From contig NZ_JADFFK010000004.1 in NCBI RefSeq assembly GCF_015223355.1, positions 1 to 64,000 on the forward strand: a stretch of 64,000 nt of DNA, given 5' to 3'. This DNA comes from Salipiger mangrovisoli. GTDB lineage: Bacteria; Pseudomonadota; Alphaproteobacteria; Rhodobacterales; Rhodobacteraceae. Under the pieces are notes generated by a model. It saw nothing but the letters and a program-made list of their open reading frames with translations, was not told where the DNA came from and did not search any database. The translations under genes and the position numbers were made by a program. Shown in pieces: positions 35,734-44,652 of this stretch. Every line of letters begins with the position of its first letter. Position 1 is the first letter of the stretch.

Positions 35734-35776
35734 AAGCGGCGCGATCATACGCCAAGCCCGAGCCAAGGAGCACGAC

Positions 35777-36874
35777 ATGGGATTTCGCATGGGGATCGTG
35801 GGTCTGCCCAACGTGGGCAAATCGACCCTCTTTAACGCCCTGACCAAGACCGCCGCCGCGCAGGCGGCCAACTTCCCCTTCTGCACCATCGAGCCCAACG
35901 TCGGTGACGTGGCGGTGCCCGACCCGCGGCTGGACACGCTGGCCGAGATCGCCGGCTCGAAGCAGATCATCCCCACCCGGATGACCTTCGTCGACATCGC
36001 GGGCCTGGTGAAGGGCGCGTCCAAGGGCGAGGGCCTCGGCAACCAGTTCCTCGCCAACATCCGCGAGACCGACGCCATCGCCCACGTGCTGCGCTGCTTC
36101 GAGGATGACGACGTCACCCACGTCGACGGCCGCGTCGATCCGGTCTCGGACGCCGAGACGATCGAGACCGAGCTGATCATCGCCGACATGGAATCGCTGG
36201 AAAAGCGCCTGCAGAACATCACCCGCAAGGTGCGCGGCGGCGACAAGGAGGCGGTCCAGCAGGAGCGTCTCATGAAGGACGCCATGGCGATGCTCGAGCA
36301 GGGCAAGCCGGCGCGCCTCGTCGAGGTCGACGCTGAGGACGCCAAGCAGTGGCGGATGCTGCAGCTGTTGACCTCGAAGCCGGTGCTCTACGTCTGCAAC
36401 GTCTCCGAGGAAGAGGCCGCCACCGGCAACGCGCTGTCGCAGCAGGTCGCCGAGATGGCCGCCGCGCAGGGCAACAGCCACGTGGTGATCTCCGCCAAGA
36501 TCGAGGAAGAGATCAGCCAGCTCGACGCCGAGGAAGCCGAGATGTTCCTCTCGGAGCTGGGGCTCGAAGAAGCCGGTCTCGACCGCCTGATCCGCGCCGG
36601 CTACGAGTTGCTGCACCTCGAGACCTATTTCACCGTCGGCCCCAAGGAAGCCCGCGCCTGGACCATCCGGCAGGGCACCGCGGCGCCGCAGGCCGCCGGG
36701 GTGATCCACGGCGACTTCGAACGCGGCTTCATCCGCGCCGAGACCATCGCCTATGACGATTACGTCTCGAACAAGGGCGAACAGGGCGCCAAGGAAGCCG
36801 GCAAGATGCGCGCCGAGGGCAAGACCTACGTGGTCAAGGACGGCGACGTCCTGCACTTCCTCTTCAACACCTGA
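35777..36874 (+). CDS. ychF: Redox-regulated ATPase YchF (OLA1 family)
   Basis: Ribosome-associated Obg-family ATPase of 365 residues. The G1 motif is GLPNVGKSTLFN (8-19), the switch I region is NFPFCTIEPNVG, and G3 lies in FVDIAGLVKGASKGEGLGN. A coiled-coil insert spans about 120-200. The C-terminal TGS domain contains ARAWTIRQGTAAPQAAGVIHGDFERGFIRAE. The start at 35777 is preceded by AAGGAG. A strong terminator follows. Neighbours are functionally unrelated. Confidence 0.97.
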   Translation: MGFRMGIVGLPNVGKSTLFNALTKTAAAQAANFPFCTIEPNVGDVAVPDPRLDTLAEIAGSKQIIPTRMTFVDIAGLVKGASKGEGLGNQFLANIRETDAIAHVLRCFEDDDVTHVDGRVDPVSDAETIETELIIADMESLEKRLQNITRKVRGGDKEAVQQERLMKDAMAMLEQGKPARLVEVDAEDAKQWRMLQLLTSKPVLYVCNVSEEEAATGNALSQQVAEMAAAQGNSHVVISAKIEEEISQLDAEEAEMFLSELGLEEAGLDRLIRAGYELLHLETYFTVGPKEARAWTIRQGTAAPQAAGVIHGDFERGFIRAETIAYDDYVSNKGEQGAKEAGKMRAEGKTYVVKDGDVLHFLFNT

Positions 36875-36902
36875 TCCGCCCCTAAAGGCGTGACGGACAC
36901 GG

Positions 36903-36935
36903 TGCGGCGCTCCCCCGGAGCGCCGCATTTTCTTT
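36903..36935 (+). terminator. Rho-independent terminator of ychF
   Basis: An 11-bp perfect stem TGCGGCGCTCC/GGAGCGCCGCA with a 3-nt loop, followed by TTTTCTTT. Confidence 0.9.
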
Positions 36936-37085
36936 GCCCGGCGCTGCTGCGAGCAGCCGGCGCGCCACACCGTCCACTTTGAGGGACCCCCGGTCGCCCG
37001 TCGATGCGTCCGAACACTCAGCGCAGTGAGGGGCGTTGTTGCGCGATACAGCGTTCGGTCTTGAGGGCCCTTTTCCCGCGCCTGT

Positions 37086-37670
37086 TCAGGCGACGGCCCC
37101 CATCTCGGCCCTGCCGCGGGCCAAGACCCGGTTGCTGATGGCGATGCGGATCCGAATTTCGACTGTCTGGCGGTCGGGTTCTCGTGACATGATCCGCTCG
37201 CCGAAAAGCTTCAGGCAAATCAATTGAGCCTAGGCCCGACTCCGGACATGCTCACCGGCCCGCTTCCTCCAGGGTCCCCTGCAGAGGTGTTGCGTCGCCC
37301 GCAGGGTGTCGTTTCATGGCAATGCCGCGGGGCAGTCTTCCTTCCAGGCGCGGCCGTCCCGACAATGTGGACCGTCCTCAATTGCCTGCGACGCGACATT
37401 CGATCCCGGTGCTGTCCACAGGAAGTTTCAAGGGTTTCCCGGAACGGCGATACGGGATCCGCGCGCCGATCCGCACCCGCCGTCGGCACAGCGTCGAACA
37501 GCCCGGAAGCGACCATTAGCCCAGCCATCCGGACCGGGCTTTCGACCAGGCCAGCCGTCTGTCGAAGGGAAAGGCCGAAGAGCTGTTTCAGTGTCAGGCG
37601 CGCCTGGATGGCGGCTTCCGAAAACACTCACTGGCCGCCCCCTGCTGCTCACCGGCATGTTCGGTGCCGG
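37086..37670 (-). pseudogene. IS5-type transposase relic
   Basis: On the minus strand, pieces of an IS5-superfamily transposase survive in shifting frames. An N-terminal piece (FSEAAIQARLTLKQLFGL then SLRQTAGLVES, about 37515-37627) is preceded by SRGRPVSV in another frame. A middle piece follows (PLKLPVDSTGIECRVAG). The C-terminal end (LKLFGERIMSREPDRQTVEI, RIRIAISNRVLARGRAEMG) runs to a TGA at 37086. The central catalytic part is missing or scrambled. GAGGGGCGTTGTTGCGCG at 37028 on the plus strand may be the old terminal repeat; no opposite end was found. The element cannot be active. Confidence 0.75.
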
Positions 37671-37755
37671 TCTGTTGCGCCGCCGCCGGTCCGCCTGAGC
37701 TGGTCATGCAGGGGGCGCGACGTGCCCTGCACCTTCCAGAAGAAGCGATTTCAAT

Positions 37756-38313
37756 ATGTTCTCGATCTCCAGCCACGTCTTCGCCCTTGCCGTTCTCGGC
37801 TGCCTCGCGCCGCCCGGACCGATCCTCGCCGCCAACGTCTCCAGGACCTTCGCCTTCAAGGGGGGAACAAAGCTGCGCCGGTTTCAGGACAAGCTGGACA
37901 GGCAGTTCGAAAGACCTGCTGCTCCAGGGCGGCTGGCTCGACGGTTACGTCACCGCCTTCAACCGGAGCCGCGCCGAGACCTTCGACGTTGCGCCCTTGC
38001 CGTCGACCCAGACGCCCCTCGGGCTTGCGACATCGGACTGTGACCAAATGCCGGACGAAACTCCCTAGGCACAGGCCGCACGGAAGCTGCCTCGGGCGCC
38101 GGGTCCGGAACGGATCGACACCCCGTCAACCGCTTTGGGGCTGACGGAAGGCGACAGGCAGACGGCGATCTGCGCGGCGCCGATGCCGCGGCTCCGGGCC
38201 GAGCCCGCGCGCGAAGGGCACGAGCTTGGGGATCTGCGTGACAGGGACTTCCCGGTACGACTTCCCGGAACGGCCGAGACGCGCGCCCGGTCCATCCGGG
38301 CAGGCGGCGCATG
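37756..38313 (+). pseudogene. Disrupted secreted protein gene, Rap1a/immunity-like with possible peptidoglycan-binding end
   Basis: It opens with a good signal peptide (MFSISSHVFALAVLGCLAP, cleaved near ILAA) and continues RTFAFKGGTKLRRFQDKLDR. It then shifts frame near 37915 to KDLLLQGGWLDGYVTAFNRS and FDVAPLPSTQTPLGLATSDC. An in-frame TAG at 38066 breaks it, after which the same frame reads LTEGDRQTAICAAPMPRL and AEPAREGHELGDLRD to a TGA at 38311. The GGWLDGY part recalls Rap1a/Tai-type small secreted proteins, and the end recalls peptidoglycan-binding repeats; both are by eye. One frameshift plus one stop argue for decay, though assembly error at either site is possible. Confidence 0.6.
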
Positions 38314-38332
38314 AAGCGCCGCCCGATCATGC

Positions 38333-39274
38333 TCAGGCCGCGGCGGAGGCCGCCGCCTCGAGCCCTGCCGCCTCGTCGCAGCCGAGCATGATGTTGAGGT
38401 TCTGCACCGCAGCCCCCGAAGCCCCCTTGCCGAGGTTGTCGAGCACCGCCACCAGCGTCACCGCGCCGGTCGCCGGGTTGCCGTGCACCGATAGCTCCAG
38501 CGCGTTGGTGCCGTTGAGACGCTGCGGCATCACCCGCGGCTCGTGCACCGACGCGTCAACCACCGACACGAAGCGCTCGCCGGCGTAGGCCGCCTTCAGC
38601 GCCGCTTCTGCCGCCGCGATGCCCTCCGTGCCCATGGCCGGAAGCTGCACCGCCACCGCCATGCCCTGCGCGTAGGCCCCCACCGAGGGGACGAAGACCG
38701 GTACCGCACTCAGCAGCCCGTGCTTGACGATCTCCGGCAGGTGCTTGTGACCCTGAGAGGCCGCATAGAGGAACGAGCCGTTCACCTCGCCGCTCTCATA
38801 CTCGGCGATCATGCCCTTGCCGCCGCCGGTGTAGCCCGAGACGCCCGAGATCGCCGGACCAGACGCCGGATCGATCAGTCCCGCGCCGACCAGCGGGCGG
38901 ATCAGCGCGATGGCGCAGGTCGACCAGCAGCCCGGGTTCGACACGTATCTCGCGCCGGCAATCGCCGCGCGCTGTCCCTCGGCCATCTCGGCAAAGCCGA
39001 AGACCCAGCCCTCGGCGACGCGGTGCGCGGTCGAGGCGTCGATGATCTTGGTGCCGTGCGGTTCGGCCAGCGTCACGGTCTCGCGCGCGGCATCGTCGGG
39101 CAGGCAGAGGATGGCGACATCGGCCTCGGCCAGCGCCTCGGAGCGCGCACCGGCGTCCTTGCGTCGGGCCGGGTCCACCTGAACGAGCGTGATGTCCGCG
39201 CGCTGCTCGAGCCGCTCGCGGATCTGCAGACCGGTCGTACCGGCCTCGCCGTCGATGAACACCTTGTGGGCCAT
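38333..39274 (-). CDS. argC: N-acetyl-gamma-glutamyl-phosphate reductase (type 2)
   Basis: Arginine biosynthesis enzyme that reduces N-acetylglutamyl phosphate to the semialdehyde. Its 313 residues match the short type 2 ArgC. The NADP motif GEAGTTGLQI is near residue 8, the catalytic cysteine is in SNPGCWSTCAIA (about 113), and GVSGYTGGGKGMI and PSVGAYAQGM follow in the C-terminal domain. An alternative call as aspartate-semialdehyde dehydrogenase is excluded by this motif set. It lies on the minus strand next to uvrC. Confidence 0.95.
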   Translation of the reverse strand: MAHKVFIDGEAGTTGLQIRERLEQRADITLVQVDPARRKDAGARSEALAEADVAILCLPDDAARETVTLAEPHGTKIIDASTAHRVAEGWVFGFAEMAEGQRAAIAGARYVSNPGCWSTCAIALIRPLVGAGLIDPASGPAISGVSGYTGGGKGMIAEYESGEVNGSFLYAASQGHKHLPEIVKHGLLSAVPVFVPSVGAYAQGMAVAVQLPAMGTEGIAAAEAALKAAYAGERFVSVVDASVHEPRVMPQRLNGTNALELSVHGNPATGAVTLVAVLDNLGKGASGAAVQNLNIMLGCDEAAGLEAAASAAA

Positions 39275-39353
39275 GGCCTCTCTCCTTGGGTAACCGTGGC
39301 GCCCCTATAGCAGAGACGTCGTGGCAGATAAACTATGGCCGCCGCACGCGCGG

Positions 39354-39399
39354 GCAAAAGCCTTCGAAGGCTTTTGCAAGTTTCTTGGAAGAAACTTGC
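39354..39399. repeat. Stacked hairpins, TTCGAA type (pair B)
   Basis: A 24-nt perfect palindrome at 39354-39377 (half-stem GCAAAAGCCTTC) overlaps by the two bases GC with a second hairpin at 39376-39399 (half-stem GCAAGTTTCTT, 2-nt GG loop). The plan is identical to that at 24233-24276 while the stem sequences differ. It lies just after the uvrC stop on the minus strand. Confidence 0.8.
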
Positions 39400-39401
39400 C
39401 C

Positions 39402-41285
39402 CTACCCCTTCTCGTGGAAGAAGGCGTAGATGCGCTCGGCCAGCGCCTCGCTGACCCCGTCCACCGCCTTGAGATCCGCCAGATTCGCCCGCGCCACCGC
39501 CTTCGCCGAGCCGAAGTGCTGCAGGAGCGCGCGCTTGCGCGTGGCGCCGACGCCGGGCACCTCGTCGAGCGGGTTGGCCATCTGCGCCTTGGCGCGCTTG
39601 GCGCGGTGGGTGCCGATCGCCCAGCGGTGCGCCTCGTCGCGCAGGCGCTGGATGAAATAGAGCACGGGATCGTTGCGCTGCAGCGCAAAGGGTCGCGTGC
39701 CGATGCGGTGGAACTCTTCCTTGCCGTGGTCGCGGTCGACACCCTTGGCGACGCCAACCATCGGGATGTCATCGACCCCCTGCTCCTGCATGATCTCCCA
39801 GACCGCCGAGACCTGCCCGGCACCGCCGTCGATCAGCAGCAGATCCGGCCACAGCCCCTTGGAGCGGTCCGGGTCTTCCTTCAACAGCCGGGTGAAGCGG
39901 CGCGTCAGCACCTCCTTCATCATGCCGAAGTCGTCGCCCGGCACGAGGTCCTCGCCGCGGATGTTGTACTTGCGATAGTGGTTTTTCATGAACCCCTCGG
40001 GGCCCGCGACGATCATCCCGCCGACGGCATTGGTGCCCATGATGTGCGAGTTGTCGTAGACCTCGATGCGCTGCGGCGGCGCGTCGAGACCGAAGGCCTC
40101 GCCCACGCCGCGCAGCAGCTTGGCCTGCGTCGCGGTCTCGGCCATGCGCCGGGCGAGGCTCTCGCGGGCGTTGCGCGCCGCCCCCTCGACCAGCTCTGCC
40201 TTCTCGCCACGCTTCGGCACCGCGAGCTCGACCTTGCGCCCGAGCTTGCCGGAAAGCGCCTCGGACATCAGGTCGGGATTCTCGATCTCATGGGAGAGCA
40301 GCACAAGTCGCGGCGGCTCCTTGCTGTCGTAGAACTGGCCGAGGAAGGCTTCGAGCACCTCGGCCTCTTCCACGTCCTCGCCGACGCGCGGGTAGAAGTC
40401 GCGGTTGCCCCAGTTCTGGCCCGAGCGGATGAAGAACACCTGCACGCAGGCTTGGCCGTGCTCGAGGTGAAGCGCCACCACATCGGCCTCCTCCACCCCC
40501 TGCGGGTTGATCCCCTGCACCGACTGCACCTGCGTCAGCGCCCGGATCCGGTCGCGCAGCGCCGCGGCGCGCTCGAATTCCATCGCCTCCGAGGCCGCCA
40601 TCATCTGGTCCGCCAGCCGCGCCTGCATCTCGGTGGACTTGCCCGACAGGAAGCGCTGCGCATCGGCAACCGACTCGGCGTAATCCTCGCCGCTGATCTC
40701 GCCGGTGCAGGGCCCCGAGCATCGGCGGATCTGGAACAGCAGGCAGGGCCGGCTGCGACCTTCGAACATCGAGTCGGTGCAGTTGCGCAGCAGGAACACC
40801 CGCTGCAACTGCGTCAGCGTCCGGTTCACCGCACCGGCGCTGGCGAAGGGACCGTAGTAGGCCCCCTTCTCGGTCTTGGCACCGCGGTGTTTCTTGATCT
40901 GCGGGAAGTCGTGCTCGGTGGTGACCAGGATGTTCGGAAAACTCTTGTCATCGCGCAGCAGCACGTTGAACTTCGGCTTCAGCTGCTTGATCAGGTTCTG
41001 TTCGAGCAGCAGCGCCTCGGTCTCGGTGCGCGTGGTGAGGAACATCATCGAGGCGGTGTCCGAGATCATCCGGGTGATCCGCCGCGAGTGCTGTGCCGAG
41101 GGCCGCGAGTAGCTCGACACCCGCGCCTTGAGATTGCGCGCCTTGCCAACGTAGAGCACGCGGCTCTGGTCATCGAGCATGCGGTAGACGCCGGGACTGG
41201 AATCCAGCGTCCTGAGGTACCCCTGGATCACCTCGTAGCCGCGCTTCGGCACCGTTTTCGGGATGTCTTGTTCGTCGGTCATCAC
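39402..41285 (-). CDS. uvrC: Excinuclease ABC subunit C
   Basis: Makes both incisions in nucleotide excision repair. The 627-residue protein has the GIY-YIG domain at about 28-110 ([31 protein letters not shown]), four-cysteine clustering in [20 protein letters not shown] and [10 protein letters not shown], and a UVR domain near 220. The RNase H-like C-terminal nuclease begins at [11 protein letters not shown] and includes [13 protein letters not shown] helix-hairpin-helix pair ends the protein. The start is 41285 ([20 protein letters not shown]). No LexA box of the alphaproteobacterial GTTC-N7-GTTC type was seen upstream. Confidence 0.97.
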   Translation of the reverse strand: MMTDEQDIPKTVPKRGYEVIQGYLRTLDSSPGVYRMLDDQSRVLYVGKARNLKARVSSYSRPSAQHSRRITRMISDTASMMFLTTRTETEALLLEQNLIKQLKPKFNVLLRDDKSFPNILVTTEHDFPQIKKHRGAKTEKGAYYGPFASAGAVNRTLTQLQRVFLLRNCTDSMFEGRSRPCLLFQIRRCSGPCTGEISGEDYAESVADAQRFLSGKSTEMQARLADQMMAASEAMEFERAAALRDRIRALTQVQSVQGINPQGVEEADVVALHLEHGQACVQVFFIRSGQNWGNRDFYPRVGEDVEEAEVLEAFLGQFYDSKEPPRLVLLSHEIENPDLMSEALSGKLGRKVELAVPKRGEKAELVEGAARNARESLARRMAETATQAKLLRGVGEAFGLDAPPQRIEVYDNSHIMGTNAVGGMIVAGPEGFMKNHYRKYNIRGEDLVPGDDFGMMKEVLTRRFTRLLKEDPDRSKGLWPDLLLIDGGAGQVSAVWEIMQEQGVDDIPMVGVAKGVDRDHGKEEFHRIGTRPFALQRNDPVLYFIQRLRDEAHRWAIGTHRAKRAKAQMANPLDEVPGVGATRKRALLQHFGSAKAVARANLADLKAVDGVSEALAERIYAFFHEKG

Positions 41286-41612
41286 GTCGTTTCCGGTATG
41301 TTCACGGCTTGCCTTGATTCTGCATCCCGCTGCAATGCCGGGACCCCGAGATCAAGGAAGATTACATCCACCATTCCTGTGGATAAGCCTGAGGGGGAAA
41401 TCCAGACTACCGCGATTTTCCCTTGAATCCGGGCGGTTTCGTTGATTTGCCCAAAAAATGGGCGCATTTATAAGGCACTGTAAACACTAGAAAGATTTCT
41501 AGAACACGCCACAAAGCCTTGAAAGCTTGACGCTTTCCTAACGGTTCCGTGAAGCAAACGTGACAGGTGCACAACTTGCCGCAGGGTGCGCGCCGCAGGG
41601 GAAGGCACGCGC
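41286..41612. other. Intergenic region between uvrC and the SDR gene
   Basis: No gene seen in this 327-bp stretch. It is more AT-rich than its surroundings around 41420-41540 and probably carries the minus-strand uvrC promoter. A perfect DnaA-box sequence TTATCCACA is on the minus strand at 41378-41386. Confidence 0.55.
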
Positions 41613-42401
41613 CTACTCGCGGTCGCAGGTGTCGGGTGTTTCCCAGGCCAGGTGCTGGCCGCCATCGGTACACAGGAACTGCCCCGTCACGCCCGGCGCG
41701 TCGAGGAAGTAGCCGAGCGCGCCGCAGATGTCCTCTGGGTTCGAGCCGCGCTTGAGCACGGTGGCGGCGCGCTGCTTGGCGAACCCCTCGGCGCTCTGGT
41801 CCGCACCCTGAAGGGTCGGGCCCGGTCCGATGGCGTTGATCCGCACCTTGGGTGCCAAGGCCCGCGCCCCGGTCTGGGTCAGCGTCCAAAGAGCCGACTT
41901 GGCCAGCGTGTAGCTGATGAACTCGGGTGTCAGCTTGCGCAGCCGCTGGTCCAGCATGTTGACGCAGAGCGCCCTTGCCCGCGGCTCGCCGCGGGTGTCG
42001 GTCTCGGCCTCGGGGGCCTGAGCGGCGAAGTGCTGCAACAGCACGAAGGGCGCGCGCAGGTTCGACCCCATCGCGCGGTCCCAGCTCTCACGGCTCGCGG
42101 TCTGAATGTCGTCATGCTCGAAGATCGAGGCATTGTTGACCAGCACGCCCAGCGGACCGCCAAGCGCTTCGGCGGCGCGTGCCACCAACGTCTCGCTCTG
42201 CGCCTCGTCGAGCAGGTCCGCCTGCAGCACCACCGCCTTGCGGCCCATGCCGCGGATCAGCCCGGCAACCTCCTCGGCCGCCTCTGCCGATCCGCCGTAA
42301 TGCACAGCGACATCAAAGCCGCGCTCGCCGAGGTAGAGCGCCATCGCGCGGCCCAGCCGTTTTCCTGCGCCGGTCACCAGCGCGCGCGTCTCGATACCCA
42401 T
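41613..42401 (-). CDS. SDR family oxidoreductase
   Basis: Short-chain dehydrogenase of 262 residues. The cofactor motif is VTGAGKRLGRAMA (residue 9 on), followed by NNASIFEHDD and the active site YTLAKSALWTLT. The GAGKRLG form and the NNAS instead of NNAG are typical of the pteridine-reductase/FolM-like branch, so NADPH use and a pterin-like substrate are possible but not shown. It lies 22 bp downstream of the antiporter gene on the same strand and is probably the last member of that operon. Confidence 0.87.
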   Translation of the reverse strand: MGIETRALVTGAGKRLGRAMALYLGERGFDVAVHYGGSAEAAEEVAGLIRGMGRKAVVLQADLLDEAQSETLVARAAEALGGPLGVLVNNASIFEHDDIQTASRESWDRAMGSNLRAPFVLLQHFAAQAPEAETDTRGEPRARALCVNMLDQRLRKLTPEFISYTLAKSALWTLTQTGARALAPKVRINAIGPGPTLQGADQSAEGFAKQRAATVLKRGSNPEDICGALGYFLDAPGVTGQFLCTDGGQHLAWETPDTCDRE

Positions 42402-42423
42402 ATTTCTTCCCCCCGAAACTCAC

Positions 42424-43389
42424 TCAGACCAGCACGGCCACCACATAGCCGACATAGAGAGCCGACAGGATCGCCCCCCAGATACGGCCAATGTCGCGAC
42501 CGAGGAAGACAAAAGGCACGAGGATCAACGACGCCCCCAGCATCACCCAGAGATCGAAGCGGAGGAACTGCGGATCTACCTGCAACGGCTTGATCAGCGC
42601 GGCCACCCCGATGATCGCCAGCAGGTTGAAGACGTTCGAGCCGATCACATTGCCCAGCGCAACGTCCGCCTGCTTGCGGATCGCCGCCATGACCGTGGTC
42701 GCCAGTTCCGGCAACGAGGTACCCAGAGCCACCAGCGTCAGGCCGATCACCGTGTCGGGCACGCCGAACATCTCGGCGATCTCGGTGGCGCTGTCGATCA
42801 GCAAATTGGCACCGACGGGCAGGCCGACGAGGCCCAGCAGCAGGTAGAGCGCGATCTTCCAGCCCGGCATGTCGGGATCGGCGCCCTCGGGATCTTCGAG
42901 TTCCTCGACTTCGCAGGCCGCCGCCTCTTCCTTGCCGTTGCGCCGGTGGCAGAGCGCATCTCGCACCGAATCCCACAGGATCAGTGCCATGACCGCCAGC
43001 ATCCCCAGTCCCGCGATCCAGTCAAAGACCCCGCGGAAGGCGAGCGCGATGAACAGGACGGTCGAGCCCAGCATGATCAGGTAGCTCTTGCGCGTGTCAT
43101 GCGTCGAAGAGTGGATTACCGTGATCAGCGCCGGAATGCCCAGCACCAGCAGCACATTGGCGGTATTCGAGCCCACCACATTGCCGAGCGCGATGCCCGG
43201 CACGCCATCGAGCGCCGCCTGGATCGAAATCAGCAGTTCAGGCGCCGAGGTTCCGAAAGCCACGATGGTCAGGCTGACGATCAGCGCCGGGATACCCATC
43301 CGCAAAGACAGGTTCACCGCTCCCTTGACCAGCGCATCCCCCGCCAGAAGCAGGATCACAAGGCCCAGGGCCGCGTAGACAAAAACCAT
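42424..43389 (-). CDS. Calcium/sodium antiporter (CaCA family, YrbG-like)
   Basis: Membrane cation exchanger of 321 residues with ten helices in two inverted halves. The two alpha-repeat motifs are visible: VAFGTSAPELLISIQAAL (about 45) and VALGTSLPELATTVMAAI (about 215), each with the ion-binding Glu. The acidic loop between the halves (AACEVEELEDPEGADPD, about 150-170) is a plausible Ca2+ regulatory segment. Its start is 1 bp after the stop of the small zinc-ribbon gene. Confidence 0.92.
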   Translation of the reverse strand: MVFVYAALGLVILLLAGDALVKGAVNLSLRMGIPALIVSLTIVAFGTSAPELLISIQAALDGVPGIALGNVVGSNTANVLLVLGIPALITVIHSSTHDTRKSYLIMLGSTVLFIALAFRGVFDWIAGLGMLAVMALILWDSVRDALCHRRNGKEEAAACEVEELEDPEGADPDMPGWKIALYLLLGLVGLPVGANLLIDSATEIAEMFGVPDTVIGLTLVALGTSLPELATTVMAAIRKQADVALGNVIGSNVFNLLAIIGVAALIKPLQVDPQFLRFDLWVMLGASLILVPFVFLGRDIGRIWGAILSALYVGYVVAVLV

Positions 43390-43390
43390 T

Positions 43391-43570
43391 TCAGACCTTT
43401 CGTTCGCCGCAGGGGCATGGGCCCTTGCCGATCTTGTGCCGGCCGCAGCGCGGACATTTCCTTCCCGCCTCGCGGCGGCTCAGCCGTCCCAACCCGGGCA
43501 TGCGCAGCTTGCCGAAAATCCCCAGCACCGCGATCACCACGAGAAAAAGGGCGACGACCTTTGCAAGCAT
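43391..43570 (-). CDS. Small membrane-anchored zinc-ribbon protein
   Basis: A 59-residue protein wedged between the S49 peptidase and antiporter genes, with gaps of 1 bp on each side. An N-terminal helix (MLAKVVALFLVVIAVLGIFG) is followed by a basic stretch and two CxxC-type pairs: KCPRCGRHK and GPCPCGERK. Together they can form one four-cysteine zinc site. The tight packing between two real genes is the main support for it being translated. Function is unknown; it may recruit or regulate its membrane neighbours. Confidence 0.75.
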   Translation of the reverse strand: MLAKVVALFLVVIAVLGIFGKLRMPGLGRLSRREAGRKCPRCGRHKIGKGPCPCGERKV

Positions 43571-43571
43571 G

Positions 43572-44369
43572 TCAGAGCCCGAAGCGCGCGTAGCCCGCGC
43601 GTTCCTCGATCAGCCCCAATGTCTCTTCCGCGAGGCTCAGGCCCAGTCGCGGGATCAGGCGCTTCTTTGCGCCGTAGCGGCGGAAGCGGACCTTGTCGCC
43701 GAAGCGGGCCTTCATGCCCGGAACGAGATGCGCAACGCCGTCCGCAAGCCCGACCTCGACCGCCGAGCGGCCGATCCAGATCTCACCGGTGAACAGGTCG
43801 GGATCGTTCGTCAGCTTGGCTCCACGGCGCGCCTTGACCTGCGCGATGAATGTCTCATGCAGTTGCCCCAGGATGCGGTTCAGCCGCGCCACATCCTCCT
43901 CGGTCTCGGGGCGGAACGGGTCGAGCATGCTCTTGGATTTCCCCGCGGTGTGCACCCGCCGCTCGATCCCCTGCCGGTTGAGGAAGACCTGCGCGCCGAA
44001 GCCCGCAGAGATCACGCCGATCGAACCGAGGATCGAGCTCTCGTCGGCGAAGATTTCGTCCGCCGCCGAGGCGATCCAGTAGCCGCCCGAAGCCGCCACG
44101 TCCTCGACAAAGGCGAAAACCGGCACCTTGGTCTCTTCCGACAGGCGGCGGATGCGCGCGCCTATCAGCGAGCTCTGCACCGGCGAGCCGCCGGGCGAGT
44201 TGATCTCCAACGCCACCGCCTTTGGCTTGCCGCGGCGAAAGGCGCGCTCGAGCACCGGTGCCAGCGCCGCGTCGTTCAGCGCACCACGCCCCTGCATGCC
44301 GATGGCACCCTGCAGGCGCACGACCGAGACGAGAGGCTTGGATTTCAGGAAGGGGATCGGAATTTGCAT
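43572..44369 (-). CDS. S49 family signal peptide peptidase-like protease
   Basis: SppA/SohB-like membrane-associated serine protease of 265 residues. INSPGGSPVQSSLIGARIR, the nucleophile serine in VAASGGYWIASAADEI (about 105), and the catalytic lysine candidate in AGKSKSMLDPFRPET (about 155) form the Ser-Lys dyad pattern. The start at 44369 (MQIPIPFLKSKPLVSVVRLQG) was chosen over an upstream ATG because homology begins here. There is no strong N-terminal membrane anchor, unlike full-length SohB. It heads the operon with the zinc-ribbon protein, antiporter and SDR. Confidence 0.9.
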   Translation of the reverse strand: MQIPIPFLKSKPLVSVVRLQGAIGMQGRGALNDAALAPVLERAFRRGKPKAVALEINSPGGSPVQSSLIGARIRRLSEETKVPVFAFVEDVAASGGYWIASAADEIFADESSILGSIGVISAGFGAQVFLNRQGIERRVHTAGKSKSMLDPFRPETEEDVARLNRILGQLHETFIAQVKARRGAKLTNDPDLFTGEIWIGRSAVEVGLADGVAHLVPGMKARFGDKVRFRRYGAKKRLIPRLGLSLAEETLGLIEERAGYARFGL

Positions 44370-44599
44370 GCGGGTGATGTAGACACGCGCCGCTGCGACG
44401 ACAAGGCGGCGACAGAAAAGAACTCTTCGCCGATGCGGCGCAGGCGCGCGCCGCCGCGCCGGTGCCATTCCTCTAGGCGGAAACCAGGCGCAAATATCGA
44501 AAAAGCATGCGATCCGTTGGGACACGCATCGGCAAAGCCGCCTCCACGCGACATGCAGGCAAATCGGCCGAACCCCTTCCTTCTAGGGGACTGCACGTC

Positions 44600-44626
44600 A
44601 AAAGGGCGGGAGCCGTGCCCCCGCCC
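44600..44626 (-). terminator. Rho-independent terminator of the acidic protein gene
   Basis: Read on the minus strand, a 7-bp GGGCGGG/CCCGCCC stem is followed directly by TTTT, 27 bp beyond the stop codon. Confidence 0.75.
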
Positions 44627-44652
44627 ATCCGACGTCTTGGCAGTCTTTGCGT

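Noticed and set aside
37028-37760. Intact insertion sequence
   Set aside because: Transposase fragments are in different frames, the central catalytic part is missing and only one possible terminal repeat was found.
39321-41426. Long plus-strand open frame antisense to uvrC
   Set aside because: uvrC is unmistakable on the minus strand; the antisense translation has no domain.
41286-41612. SOS (LexA) box before uvrC
   Set aside because: No GTTC-N7-GTTC or GAAC-N7-GAAC arrangement was found in the spacer.
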